A stretch of DNA of 64,000 nucleotides from Tumidithrix helvetica (GTDB taxonomy: Bacteria; Cyanobacteriota; Cyanobacteriia; Pseudanabaenales; Pseudanabaenaceae): the NCBI RefSeq assembly GCF_965232925.1, contig NZ_CBDDRA010000006.1, positions 156,567-220,566 on the forward strand, written 5' to 3'. Made by a program: the position numbers and the translations under genes. Positions 52,221-60,998 of this stretch are shown here, piece after piece. The notes beneath the pieces are model-generated. The model worked only from the letters and a program-made list of their open reading frames with translations. It did no database searches and had not been told where the DNA came from. Positions within the stretch are counted from its first letter, which is position 1, and every line of letters starts with the position of its first letter.

Positions 52221-54455
52221 TTAGCGAATCGCATTTTTCATATAGTCGCCCCAAACCTGAGCCGCTAGAAAACTGCTACCTGATGTCACACCCTCATCAT
52301 TGCCGAGCCACACGGCTGCTACCACCTGACGGCTGGGCACAATGCCAATAAACCAAAGATCTCTGCCTTCGTCGGTTGTACCGGTTTTTCCCACCACTCT
52401 CGCTTGTGGAATCGCTGCAGCGCGACCTGTACCGTACTGTACCGTACCCGTCATCAGATCGATCATCGTATTGGCGAGATTCGCATCGACGGCTTGACGT
52501 GGTGGGAAGTCTTGAGCAGCATCGAAAATTACGCGACAGGTTTTTGTGTCTTTAGGATTTTTGCAATCGCGACTGTCGAGAATCCGTTTGATCGCATGGG
52601 GTTGATTGTAAACGCCTTGATTGGCGATCGCACCGTAAGCCCCCACCATTTCGAGCATGGATACTTCAAAACCACCCAAGACTAGGTTTGAGGTCGGTTC
52701 CATCTTGGACTTTACGCCCAACCTCCGCGCCATTTTGATCACATTCTCTAATCCCGCAGACTCAGCCACCCGTAAGGCTACAACATTCTCAGAAAGTGCA
52801 AAGCCACGATACATATTGATGCTACCCGATCCGCCATTGTGACAACCTGCGATTCCCTGTGTAGAACTACAGGAGAAGACTGTATTGGGTGAAATTCCTC
52901 GATCGATCGCTGCGGCATAGTCAAAGAGCTTAAAGGTGGAACCTGGCTGACGCCGTGCTTGTGCGGCTCGATTGAACTGACTGGTTTTAAAATCGACACC
53001 ACCCGTCATCGCTAAGATCGAACCATCTTTGGCATCGATGGTGACGATCGCACCTTGATTGAATCCATAACCAGCACCATCGCGAGCCACACCTTCTTTC
53101 AACGCAGCATCTGAAGCTTTTTGCATCTCCACATTCAGATTAGTCTCTACGATCAGATTGCCTTCTCTGGCAAAATTCTCGCCCAAAATTTCTTGCATCT
53201 CATCAAACACATAGCCGTAAAAGTAGGGTGCGATCGTGCCCTGCACCTTGCTCTTTGCCTCTAAGTTCAGTCGCAAAATCGAACGCCTAGCCCGTTCTGC
53301 ATCTTCTTCTTTGACAACGCCTAGCTCAGCCATGCGATTGAGAATGCGATCGCGATATTCAATGGCGAGTTGTTTATTCTTAAATGGATTGATTACTTCA
53401 GGCGCGGGTAAAATTCCTGCGAGGGTAGCAGCTTCTGACAGGTCGAGTTCCGAAGCAGATTTGTTGAAATATAACTTTGCCGCATCTTGAAAGCCATAGA
53501 CCCCATTTCCGAGGTAAACGCGATTGAGATAAATCGTTAATAGATCGTCTTTGCTGTAGTTTAAGGTCAGCTTAATTGCCGCTGCGGCTTCGCGCCACTT
53601 GCGTCCGGCTGAGTCATCTTTTCCCACATAGGTGCGACCCAACAAATTGCGAGCTAACTGTTGTGTGATCGTACTAGCTCCTTCTCGCAGGGAACCACTA
53701 CGCACATTCGTTACCAAGGCGCGTAAAACCCCAATCGGATCGACACCGATATTCCAGTAAAAGGAAGTATCCTCAGAGGCAATTACAGCTTTAGGCAGAA
53801 GTTGCCCAAATTCGTTGAGATGGGTTAGCTCTGTATGCTTAGCAATATCCTCAGGCCCAATGGATGTGGTTCCATCACCTGATAAGACCTCAACGGGGCC
53901 TTGTTGGCTGACAGGTAAGGGGCGCACATCGGGAACTTTACTGACTTCCAGCGCGATCGCTAAAACCAATAAACCCACAGCACTGGCAATGCCGATACCC
54001 GTATATTGCAAAGTGCGAATATACCAAGGCGGGGGATCGATAAAGCGCAGGGTAACGGCAGCTTCTAGCTCGGGTGGGCCTAACGTGATCGCCATATTGT
54101 GACGCAAGGGCGAAGATTTCAGGCGTTGGCGGCGACGATAAATGCCGTTGGTTGAATTTAGATCGGTAATTACAAATTGCGATTTTTTTTGCTTGCTGTC
54201 TCGCACCAACTGGGCGTGTACTTGGCTGACCAATGGGGTCTGCACCACAATGTCACATTTACTACTGCTGCGTCCCAAGGTGTAGCGATCGCCGATCAAT
54301 TCGTAAACCTCAGGCTTTTGTTTTGCCGATAGCCGCACTTCTAGTTTTGGGACTCTGGCTTTAGGCTTAAGTTTCAGGGCAGCGCCAAGCTTACTAAATG
54401 CTGGATTGACTACCTTAGTAATACTGGTCAGCAACTTAGACTTGGGTTGTGTCAT
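52221..54455 (-). CDS. Class A penicillin-binding protein with N-terminal FHA domain
   Basis: The 744-residue protein has a cytoplasmic FHA domain (about 52-125: YTLGRSSSKCDIVV, LVSQVHAQLVR, DLNSTNGIYRRRQ), which binds phosphothreonine. A membrane helix (TGIGIASAVGLLVLAIALEV, about 150-170) follows. The GT51 glycosyltransferase (ASEDTSFYWNIGVDPIG, EGASTITQQLARNLLG) and the transpeptidase (SxxK in PGSTFKLFDYAAA, SEN, KTGT in GKTGTTDEGRDLW) are both complete. It builds and cross-links peptidoglycan. The FHA fusion suggests control by a Ser/Thr kinase, common in cyanobacteria; no kinase is adjacent. Confidence 0.95.
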   Translation of the reverse strand: MTQPKSKLLTSITKVVNPAFSKLGAALKLKPKARVPKLEVRLSAKQKPEVYELIGDRYTLGRSSSKCDIVVQTPLVSQVHAQLVRDSKQKKSQFVITDLNSTNGIYRRRQRLKSSPLRHNMAITLGPPELEAAVTLRFIDPPPWYIRTLQYTGIGIASAVGLLVLAIALEVSKVPDVRPLPVSQQGPVEVLSGDGTTSIGPEDIAKHTELTHLNEFGQLLPKAVIASEDTSFYWNIGVDPIGVLRALVTNVRSGSLREGASTITQQLARNLLGRTYVGKDDSAGRKWREAAAAIKLTLNYSKDDLLTIYLNRVYLGNGVYGFQDAAKLYFNKSASELDLSEAATLAGILPAPEVINPFKNKQLAIEYRDRILNRMAELGVVKEEDAERARRSILRLNLEAKSKVQGTIAPYFYGYVFDEMQEILGENFAREGNLIVETNLNVEMQKASDAALKEGVARDGAGYGFNQGAIVTIDAKDGSILAMTGGVDFKTSQFNRAAQARRQPGSTFKLFDYAAAIDRGISPNTVFSCSSTQGIAGCHNGGSGSINMYRGFALSENVVALRVAESAGLENVIKMARRLGVKSKMEPTSNLVLGGFEVSMLEMVGAYGAIANQGVYNQPHAIKRILDSRDCKNPKDTKTCRVIFDAAQDFPPRQAVDANLANTMIDLMTGTVQYGTGRAAAIPQARVVGKTGTTDEGRDLWFIGIVPSRQVVAAVWLGNDEGVTSGSSFLAAQVWGDYMKNAIR

Positions 54456-54792
54456 AGCAACAGTTGGGTGGAATAAATGATAATCGCTAAGTCTAGGATA
54501 ATACGGATCGCTTTATCTGTCTTGACTAAGACTTATGCAGCCCTGTAACAAATTGCGGACTAAAAGCTTAAACCTGTTGATACAGATTGACCTCAGATCC
54601 TTCCCAGTCAGTTTTAACTGACTTTCTTCTTGAAGCCAAGAATTTTAAGTTTTAGGCAATCGTTACTAACTTTACCTAGACAGAAAAGCTTATCCCACAG
54701 TTCCCAAAAGATCTGAAACGGGTGAGGGAAGCGATCGCCGCCTTACTCTTTAAAAATGGGATAAATCGCTTTGGCTTGGTAAAAACTAAAGC
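54456..54792. other. Intergenic region, 337 bp
   Basis: This is the gap between the DUF1537 kinase stop and the PBP start, holding the PBP gene's promoter region. No gene or strong structure is seen. Confidence 0.4.
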
Positions 54793-56163
54793 TTAATCAT
54801 AAATCCCCACAGCAAGACGGCTATAGACTGTGGCAAGCGCATCGGCATCGCCAACATTCCCAGGGAAGAGAACCACAGGTAAATCGGGAAAGCGAGGATG
54901 ATCGGAAGGCGTGCGAACTACCGAGCAGCCTGCGAGAATTTGACCCAGCAAACGTGCAGTTGGTAGTGCTAAGCCAGTACTGAGAACATCGTTAGAGGTA
55001 ATTCCGCCTTTACTAATTAAGAACCCAATATCCGCAGGCAAACCTTGCACGATCGCCATCAGTAAAGCCGAAACAGACTGGCCAAAGGCTTGGCGGGTAG
55101 TGACATCAGCAAAAGAGAGTTCCTTACGACTGGTAAAGATTGCCACCGTTTTGCCAGAGGCATGGATTTGGTCAACGCGATCGCTGACTTCTTTTAGCAA
55201 AATCTGGGATTCTTTTTCTACATCCGTTAGCAATCTCGATACATCGATTTCTACGGGAACGATATTTGCTGCTTGCAGAAGCTTCTCTAGTTGTTCCGTG
55301 GTTTTTTTGACATGGGAGCCAACGATCACAGCACCAGGCTTTGGCGATCGCATGTATTTTGACATCTCTTCGGCTGGGATTGGCTGTGGCGGCAACTGTG
55401 CCAAGGCAGTTAACAGACTAGCGGCGCTGCGAAACAGAAATCGCTTTCCTTGGGAAGCCGCGATCAGAATATCGCTAGCGAAGCGATCGAGGTCGGCTTG
55501 GGTTTCGCCATCCACGACACCGCACTGATTTCCCTTGAGCTGCATCAGCCGTTCTAGACTGCCCGCACGAATATCTGAGAGTAAAAATCTCTCCACGCGA
55601 TCGCTCTTGATGCGACCGTTCGTTTTCTCTTCAACATAGTCGGGTAGATAGCTATACTTATAGGCAAATACGGAATCCTTGGCAAATTCCGTCTCATGCA
55701 CGGGTGTGGGAATTCCATTCACAACGAGATAATGGATGCTATCGCGGGTAAAACGACCTCCCTCAAAGAAAGCAGGCACGAGGAAGTGGGCATCAAAACC
55801 ACCTAATTCTTCCGCGATCGCATCGGTCTCAATGGGATAATGCCCCCGTAGCGTTGAATCAGAACGACTGACGACCAGAAATTCGGCGATCGCTTCGGCT
55901 TCGATTGCCAGTTTCAAATTGTGACAAACCTCACGGGTAACCGTGGCGGCATCGCTCGGTGTCAAGGCTCTAGTATTCGTTAACACAAACATAATGGGCG
56001 AGCGATCGGCTAGACCAGTTCTGAGAGTATCCACATCCCACTGCGTCAAAAGCAAACAGCTATGAACGGTTTGCGAACCTGTAGGATCGTCATCAAGGAC
56101 AACTATTTTCGGTGATTTCAGTGGTGAGATTTCAGGAGAAGAACTTGGGGATGTGCTGGTCAT
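54793..56163 (-). CDS. Four-carbon acid sugar kinase family protein (DUF1537)
   Basis: The 456-residue protein has the N-terminal IVVLDDDPTGSQTVHSC and the substrate region LTNTRALTP, SRSDSTLRGHYP and VPAFFEGGRFT. The C-terminal nucleotide-binding domain has AVIVGSHVKKTTEQL, ISKGGITSNDVLS and LFPGNVGD. Family members phosphorylate acid sugars such as D-threonate or erythronate, or D-erythronate-like waste products. The catabolic partners (DerI, PdxA2, aldolases) are not nearby, so the substrate is open. Confidence 0.9.
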   Translation of the reverse strand: MTSTSPSSSPEISPLKSPKIVVLDDDPTGSQTVHSCLLLTQWDVDTLRTGLADRSPIMFVLTNTRALTPSDAATVTREVCHNLKLAIEAEAIAEFLVVSRSDSTLRGHYPIETDAIAEELGGFDAHFLVPAFFEGGRFTRDSIHYLVVNGIPTPVHETEFAKDSVFAYKYSYLPDYVEEKTNGRIKSDRVERFLLSDIRAGSLERLMQLKGNQCGVVDGETQADLDRFASDILIAASQGKRFLFRSAASLLTALAQLPPQPIPAEEMSKYMRSPKPGAVIVGSHVKKTTEQLEKLLQAANIVPVEIDVSRLLTDVEKESQILLKEVSDRVDQIHASGKTVAIFTSRKELSFADVTTRQAFGQSVSALLMAIVQGLPADIGFLISKGGITSNDVLSTGLALPTARLLGQILAGCSVVRTPSDHPRFPDLPVVLFPGNVGDADALATVYSRLAVGIYD

Positions 56164-56314
56164 TGAGAATTATGTCAAAAAAATAGGAAGAGAATTTAGG
56201 TAAGGACTTTGCAACCAGGAGGAAAATCATAGCTTGAAATCTATTTGTTATGATTGCAATTAAACAAGTTTTGCGAATAAACTTACATTGAAATCATTCC
56301 AAGGAGAAAAACGA

Positions 56315-56653
56315 ATGAAGATTTACCTCACAGGTTTACCAGTAGTTGCTTCCTGTATTTTAGCCCTCTCTGCTCCCTGGGGCAATTCGCTCTCAGCCGA
56401 GGTAGTCTCATCGAAACTAAAAGACAGCGCTTTTAAGACTGAGCTTGTAACGAGTTGCGTGCGCGAGGCAACAAAACAAAGCGTGAGCGAAGAACAAGCA
56501 AAATCTTATTGTCAATGTTTTGCTGATAATCTCGAAAAACAAGATCCAGCCGTAACCCAAGAATTTTATACATCAATTCTCGCCAAGCAAAGACCCTCAG
56601 CCAAGGTAATTAATATGATTGAGGGGATTGTCAAGGCCTGTGCGCCCAAGTAA
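56315..56653 (+). CDS. Small secreted protein of unknown function (112 aa)
   Basis: I chose the ATG at 56315 (MKIYLTGLPVVASCILALSA), which has AAGGAG about 9 bases upstream and begins a signal peptide; the upstream ATG at 56288 precedes that ribosome binding site. The mature part (about 85 residues) is helical, with CVREATKQSVSEEQAKSYCQCF and a late KACAPK, so four or so Cys may pair. I do not recognise the family. Confidence 0.72.
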   Translation: MKIYLTGLPVVASCILALSAPWGNSLSAEVVSSKLKDSAFKTELVTSCVREATKQSVSEEQAKSYCQCFADNLEKQDPAVTQEFYTSILAKQRPSAKVINMIEGIVKACAPK

Positions 56654-56695
56654 ACATTTAGTAATTAGCTGTTGGCTATTAGCTTTTTTGAGTAT

Positions 56696-56829
56696 CAGCA
56701 ATTCTCATTTAGACTTTTACTAAGCTGTCAAATCCTGGACGAAGACATAGGCTTTTCAAGAGTTACCATTGTGGCTATTCTCAATAGCTGAGTGAGGTTA
56801 AGCCAAAATTGCCATAATGAGAATTGCTG
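56696..56829. repeat. MITE-like element with 14-bp terminal inverted repeats
   Basis: The left end CAGCAATTCTCATT and the right end AATGAGAATTGCTG are exact reverse complements, 134 bases end to end, with no coding capacity between. The same end occurs alone at 18324. It lies just upstream of tRNA-Ser. Confidence 0.75.
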
Positions 56830-56901
56830 TTTATGCATACTTCGCGCTCAATTCATCCTGTGTTGATGTTAAACTCGTTAAGCGCTAAAATGCAGTCCAT
56901 T

Positions 56902-56986
56902 GGAGAGGTGGCAGAGCGGTTGAATGCGGCGGTCTCGAAAACCGTTATGGCGAAAGCCATCGGGGGTTCGAATCCCCCCCTCTCCG
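56902..56986 (+). tRNA. tRNA-Ser(CGA)
   Basis: The acceptor arms GGAGAGG and CCTCTCC pair, with discriminator G. The anticodon loop CTCGAAA is flanked by the stem GCGGT/ACCGT and gives anticodon CGA (reads UCG). A long variable arm typical of serine tRNA and the T loop GGTTCGAATCC are present. The CCA end is not encoded. Confidence 0.95.
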
Positions 56987-57216
56987 TAGATATCTTTGCC
57001 TCAGCAATACTAGATTTTGCTGAGGCAATTTCGGTCAAAAATCATGTTTTTTGCATCCTCATGCGATCGCTTAAAACGATATTTTGAGAGATCTGGCAGC
57101 TATTGTTCTCTCAAGAATTTTTTGAGGGGTTGAAAACCCTAAAAAACCCCAAAAACTTTCTAGCTTCCGTTTACCCATCAACTAAGCGTTGACAGACCAC
57201 CAGATCGAGAAGTCCT

Positions 57217-57312
57217 ATGCATGAAAGATTGACCCAAAAAATTCAGAATGATTTCGATCGCATTGCTCAGTTTGACCGAGAAGGTTGGAATCGCAGCAAT
57301 AGATTGCAATAA
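57217..57312 (+). pseudogene. Methyltransferase-like N-terminal fragment
   Basis: The 31-codon frame MHERLTQKIQNDFDRIAQFD followed by REGWNRSNRLQ resembles the first residues of a common cyanobacterial SAM-dependent methyltransferase, which usually continues W(N/D)HN.HYH. Here a stop follows at once, and no continuation is seen before the convergent HxlR gene. The identification is from memory. Confidence 0.45.
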
Positions 57313-57325
57313 ATCTCACCCGTTC

Positions 57326-58018
57326 CTACACCATTCTTTTCATGAGATTCGCGATCGCTGCCACAAGTTCAAAAATCTCAACGGGCTCGCTTAGATGAAT
57401 GCTATATCCGCTTGAGAAAGCAAGATCGCGATCGAGATCGTTTTCGGTCAACGCGATCGTCGGAATGGGATTTGCCAATTGACTAATTAGATTGCGGAGG
57501 TCACTAAAGTCATCTTTTATTTCAAAATTGACGATCGCAAGATCGGGGCGAATTCGTTCTAAATCTTGAAGAGATAACATCCTTGAGGCGGTAACTACAT
57601 TTGCTCCTCGCAGTTCGCCCAACTCCCCTTCCATTCTCTGATTGAATATCTCGTTCCCGATCGCCAAAATCGTTAACCCATCCAAGAATCTGGCTTCTAA
57701 CTGATATTCCTTAGAATTAGCTTTCCCCCATTCACACATTAATTCGGCAATCGGGCGTAAAGTCTCGCCATAGGCAGTTAGTGAATATTCCACTCGCGGC
57801 GGTGACTCAGCAAAAACTTGACGTGCGATGAGGGCATCTGCCTCTAGCTCCCGCAGTTGAGCCGTTAATACCTTTTGGCTAATTTCTGGCATCAATTGCA
57901 TGAGTTCGCCAAATCGCTTACTTCCTCTCCTGAGCCACCAGAGAATCACACATTTCCATTTGCCGCCAATTCGATCTAGCGTGAACTCAACAGGACAGTG
58001 ATATTTTTTTTCAGCCAT
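57326..58018 (-). CDS. HxlR-type regulator fused to a degenerate receiver domain
   Basis: Residues 1-100 are an HxlR winged helix (CPVEFTLDRIGGKWKCVILWWLRRGSKRFGELM, ISQKVLTAQLRELEADALI, VEYSLTAYGETLRPI). Residues about 115-230 have the receiver pattern (LTILAIGNE; IRPDLAIVNFEI; PIPTIALTENDLDRD; SGYSIHLSEPVEIFELVAAI). The phosphoacceptor Asp position is Asn (IVNF) and the conserved Lys is Glu (SEPV), so it is a pseudo-receiver. HxlR proteins usually sense electrophiles or redox through a Cys. It is divergent from the SDR operon and probably controls it. An operator candidate lies just upstream of its start. Confidence 0.9.
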   Translation of the reverse strand: MAEKKYHCPVEFTLDRIGGKWKCVILWWLRRGSKRFGELMQLMPEISQKVLTAQLRELEADALIARQVFAESPPRVEYSLTAYGETLRPIAELMCEWGKANSKEYQLEARFLDGLTILAIGNEIFNQRMEGELGELRGANVVTASRMLSLQDLERIRPDLAIVNFEIKDDFSDLRNLISQLANPIPTIALTENDLDRDLAFSSGYSIHLSEPVEIFELVAAIANLMKRMV

Positions 58019-58035
58019 GCTTGTAAAATCCTGAC

Positions 58036-58053
58036 AGTAACCATTTGGTAACT
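58036..58053. promoter_or_regulatory. Near-palindromic operator candidate for the HxlR-type regulator
   Basis: AGTAACCATTTGGTAACT is an 18-base near-palindrome (arms match at 7 of 8 positions), starting 18 bases upstream of the hxlR-type start in the divergent promoter region. Self-repression plus control of the operon at 58250 would be typical of the family. No binding is shown. Confidence 0.45.
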
Positions 58054-58249
58054 TTTAATTGCCTGTGTTAAAAAGCTCGTAAGTTCTATTGCAATTCTAA
58101 AGGTATTTATACAAAACAACTCGGTAGCTTTGAATACATTTGAATATAAAGGAAAAGTTTAAGACTCACTTAGACTTTGTCTGTACGCATCATGTAAGTC
58201 CATAAATATCCATCAACCAAGATAATTTTGAAGTGAATCTGGGTAAAAA

Positions 58250-58909
58250 ATGCATCAACCGATATGTGCGATCGCTGGATTTGGAGCAGGAGTCAGTATG
58301 GGAGTAGCCAGAGTCTTTGCCAAAGAGGGCTTCGGTTTAGCGTTGATCGCTCGCAATCTAGAAAAGCTAGAAGCAAATGCTGTAGAACTACGTCAAGCCG
58401 GATATACAGTGCATACATTTTCTGCGGATGCTGGGAACGAAGATTCCTTAATTCAAGCATTTGCTGAAATTCGCAGCCAATTAGTCGCCCCTGATGTACT
58501 AATTTACAATGCCGCAGTGATGACGATGACTAAGCCCAGCGAACTTCCAACCGAGAAATTAATCTCTGAGTTTAACGTGAACGTAGTTGGTGCTTTAGTC
58601 TCAGCACAGCAAGTTATCCCAGCGATGAAAGCTAAGGGAAAAGGCACAATCCTATTTACTGGAGGTGGACTTGCCCTATATCCCTTTTCAGATTTGGTGT
58701 CATTAGCAATCGGGAAGTCAGGAATGCGAAGTTTGGCATTTTGTCTGGCTCAAGAATTGCAGGAATTTGGAATTCATGTAGGCACTGTGACTATCTGCGG
58801 CACGGTAGAAGTTGGAACTCATTTCGATCCCGATGCGATCGCGCAATCCTATATGACTTTACACAAACAATCTTTTGCACAATTTGAGACTGAAATAATT
58901 TACAACTAA
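58250..58909 (+). CDS. Short-chain dehydrogenase/reductase (SDR)
   Basis: The 219-residue protein has an atypical nucleotide motif GFGAGVSMGVARVFAKEG in place of TGxxxGxG, then YNAAVM and LSVG-like GKSGMRSL where SDRs usually have YxxxK; the catalytic Tyr looks replaced by Ile/Ala (SLAIGKSGM). It ends near LHKQSFAQFETEIIYN. It is therefore an SDR of the divergent class, with uncertain catalysis. It is the first gene of the operon divergent from the HxlR-type regulator. Confidence 0.88.
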   Translation: MHQPICAIAGFGAGVSMGVARVFAKEGFGLALIARNLEKLEANAVELRQAGYTVHTFSADAGNEDSLIQAFAEIRSQLVAPDVLIYNAAVMTMTKPSELPTEKLISEFNVNVVGALVSAQQVIPAMKAKGKGTILFTGGGLALYPFSDLVSLAIGKSGMRSLAFCLAQELQEFGIHVGTVTICGTVEVGTHFDPDAIAQSYMTLHKQSFAQFETEIIYN

Positions 58910-58924
58910 CCCAAAGGAGTATCT

Positions 58925-59320
58925 ATGTCCGCAAATAATCGAATCCACGAATTGTTGGAATTTTTCAAGACTAATCCACCACCCGAAGTAATCTACGAGA
59001 GTTATTACGACGAGAATGTTGTGGTGCAGGAAAATCTACAGCCGCCGCGTGTCGGACGCGCCATGAGCATCGAACGGCAGAAGTTGATGAATGCCAATAT
59101 TAAGGAAATCCATGATTTCAAAATTGCAGCGGTACTAGTGGACGGCGATCGCACGGCAGTTGAAATGCACATAGAAGCCACCACGTTGGACGGCTATCAT
59201 TTTCGTCTTGAAGAAGTCGGATTGCAAACTTGGAAAGATGGCAAAATTATCCGCGAACGCTACTTCTACGATCCCGCTAGCTTTGAAGGCAAGGCTAAAG
59301 AATACAACCAAATTCATTAA
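58925..59320 (+). CDS. SnoaL-like (NTF2 fold) protein
   Basis: The 131-residue protein has an NTF2/SnoaL-like fold (HELLEFFKTNPPPEVIYESYYDENVVVQEN, AAVLVDGDRTAVEMHIEATTLDGYHFRLEEVGLQTWKDGKIIRERYFYDP). Members are isomerases, hydratases or ligand-binding proteins, and often pair with SDRs. AAGGAG lies 7 bases upstream. It is the second gene of the operon, 15 bases after the SDR. Confidence 0.88.
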   Translation: MSANNRIHELLEFFKTNPPPEVIYESYYDENVVVQENLQPPRVGRAMSIERQKLMNANIKEIHDFKIAAVLVDGDRTAVEMHIEATTLDGYHFRLEEVGLQTWKDGKIIRERYFYDPASFEGKAKEYNQIH

Positions 59321-59336
59321 TTTAAGGCGTAAAATT

Positions 59337-60239
59337 ATGGACTTTCCCAGCGCGATCGCTTCTGCACAGACCATTACAGAATTTCCCGTTAATACTTTTC
59401 TAGAAAGTATTGTTGTTGGTGCGGATAATACTTTATTTATCACCAGTCATTATGAAGGTAAAGTTTTTCGGATCGGTTCGGATGGAGTGCCTGAAATCCA
59501 TGCAACCATTCAGGGCAAGGCAACTGGATTGGCTTTAACCCCTGACGGAGAAATTTTGCTGTCGGGTTGGGACGAACAGGAAACTTCAGTAGTATGGTGC
59601 ATTTCTGCTAATGGAACGGTCGAGCTTCTCGCAAAAATGCCAGAAGCCTTGTTTTTGAATGGTTTGACTAGACTGAGTGGGAATCGCTATTTAATTGCTG
59701 ATTCTTATCGCGGCGCAATTTGGGAGTTAGATCTCTCTACAAAAACGGTTGGTATTTGGCTGGAACATCCATTTCTGGCTCGAAGTTCACCCGAAGAAGT
59801 CTTTCCTGCTGTGAACGGCTTAAAGATTTATGAAAATTTTCTCTACGCCTCCAATACACAAAAGCAACAAATTGTGAAAATATCAATTCTTGCAAACGAT
59901 CGCCCAGGCGAACCAGAAATATTTCTAACTGGGATGAATATGGATGATTTTGCTTTTGACAAAATGGGGAATCTCTATGGGACGACTCATGTGTTTAATA
60001 GCGTGGTGAAAATCAGATGCGATTCCCAGAGGGATGCGAACCGCCCCACCGTAACTACGATCGCTCAATTAGAACAGGGAATGGCAGGCAGTACGGCGGT
60101 GGCTTTTGGGAAGACCGAAGGGAATCTGACTCATCTTTATGTCACAACAAACGGTGGTATGTCATTTCCGCCACCCACTGGGATTGAATCTGCTAAGGTT
60201 GTCTGTCTAGATGTGGGAATTGAAGGTTTACCCCTATAA
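59337..60239 (+). CDS. SMP-30/gluconolactonase-like beta-propeller protein
   Basis: I chose the ATG at 59337 (MDFPSAIASAQTITEFP, 300 residues) because it follows the SnoaL stop by 16 bases; the open frame to 59208 would overlap that gene. The propeller blades are visible (FLESIVVGADNTLFITSHYEGKVFRI, GLALTPDGEILLSGW, LNGLTRLSGNRYLIADSYRGAIWELD, VNGLKIYENFLYASNTQKQQIVKI, DDFAFDKMGNLYGTTH). Related proteins are lactonases or strictosidine-synthase-like. The substrate is unknown. Confidence 0.88.
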   Translation: MDFPSAIASAQTITEFPVNTFLESIVVGADNTLFITSHYEGKVFRIGSDGVPEIHATIQGKATGLALTPDGEILLSGWDEQETSVVWCISANGTVELLAKMPEALFLNGLTRLSGNRYLIADSYRGAIWELDLSTKTVGIWLEHPFLARSSPEEVFPAVNGLKIYENFLYASNTQKQQIVKISILANDRPGEPEIFLTGMNMDDFAFDKMGNLYGTTHVFNSVVKIRCDSQRDANRPTVTTIAQLEQGMAGSTAVAFGKTEGNLTHLYVTTNGGMSFPPPTGIESAKVVCLDVGIEGLPL

Positions 60240-60245
60240 AAGCCT

Positions 60246-60818
60246 ATGAATCCTGCAAATTCTCAGCAAGATCCCCCCGTGACGGTGGATATCGTTCAAG
60301 TAGTCAAAATAGGTTCTGAAGAAGCTTTTGAGGCAGTACTTACAAAGCTTATACAAGCTTCAGAATCTTTTGAAGGACATTTAGGCTCAAATGTTTTTCG
60401 TTCGTCCAATCCAGAAAATCAATCTGAGTATCGAATTATCTTCAAATTCGATTCCCTAAGCAATTTGAGGAATTGGGAGAATTCTGAAGTTCGACATAGA
60501 TTAATAGAAAGTGTCAAACCTTTCATCGTCGGAGTTGTGAACTGGCAAATTGTGACTGGTTTAGAGACTTGGTTTACGCTTTCAAGCAAAGGGGCGATCG
60601 TGCCTCCTCCTCGTTATAAAATGTTAGTCATTACTTTTCTAGCAGCTTATCCGACTAGCAATTTGATTAATTTACTATTGCAGCTTTTCACTTGGATTCC
60701 CTCAATCTTACGAACGTTAATCAGCGTGCTTGTTCTCTTATCATCAATGACATATATCATCATGCCGCGACTGACTAAACTCTTTGCAAGGTGGTTGTAT
60801 CCTAAAGTCAAATCATAG
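60246..60818 (+). CDS. ABM-domain protein with C-terminal membrane anchor
   Basis: The 190-residue protein has an N-terminal antibiotic biosynthesis monooxygenase (ABM) dimeric ferredoxin-like domain (about 15-105: VDIVQVVKIGSEEAFEAVLTKLIQAS, FEGHLGSNVFRSSN, YRIIFKFDSLSNLRNWENSEVRHRL). It continues with TGLETWF and two membrane helices (MLVITFLAAYPTSNLINLLL; LRTLISVLVLLSSMTYIIMP). ABM proteins are cofactor-free or haem-using oxygenases. It ends the HxlR-controlled operon, 6 bases after the propeller gene. A paralogue lies at 62632. Confidence 0.9.
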   Translation: MNPANSQQDPPVTVDIVQVVKIGSEEAFEAVLTKLIQASESFEGHLGSNVFRSSNPENQSEYRIIFKFDSLSNLRNWENSEVRHRLIESVKPFIVGVVNWQIVTGLETWFTLSSKGAIVPPPRYKMLVITFLAAYPTSNLINLLLQLFTWIPSILRTLISVLVLLSSMTYIIMPRLTKLFARWLYPKVKS

Positions 60819-60998
60819 TTTCAATTTCACTTATTGGTTTAGGTTGCGCGATGAATAAAGATCGATAGGTAAGATTATCTGCCCTTGTTAATGTGGCTAA
60901 CGAATTGACTATCTGTCATCGGGGTGAAGGCAATTTGAGCATTTTATGTAACCATATAAGGTCGTGAATGCCGTACTTGACACCCCCTAGTTGTTTGC

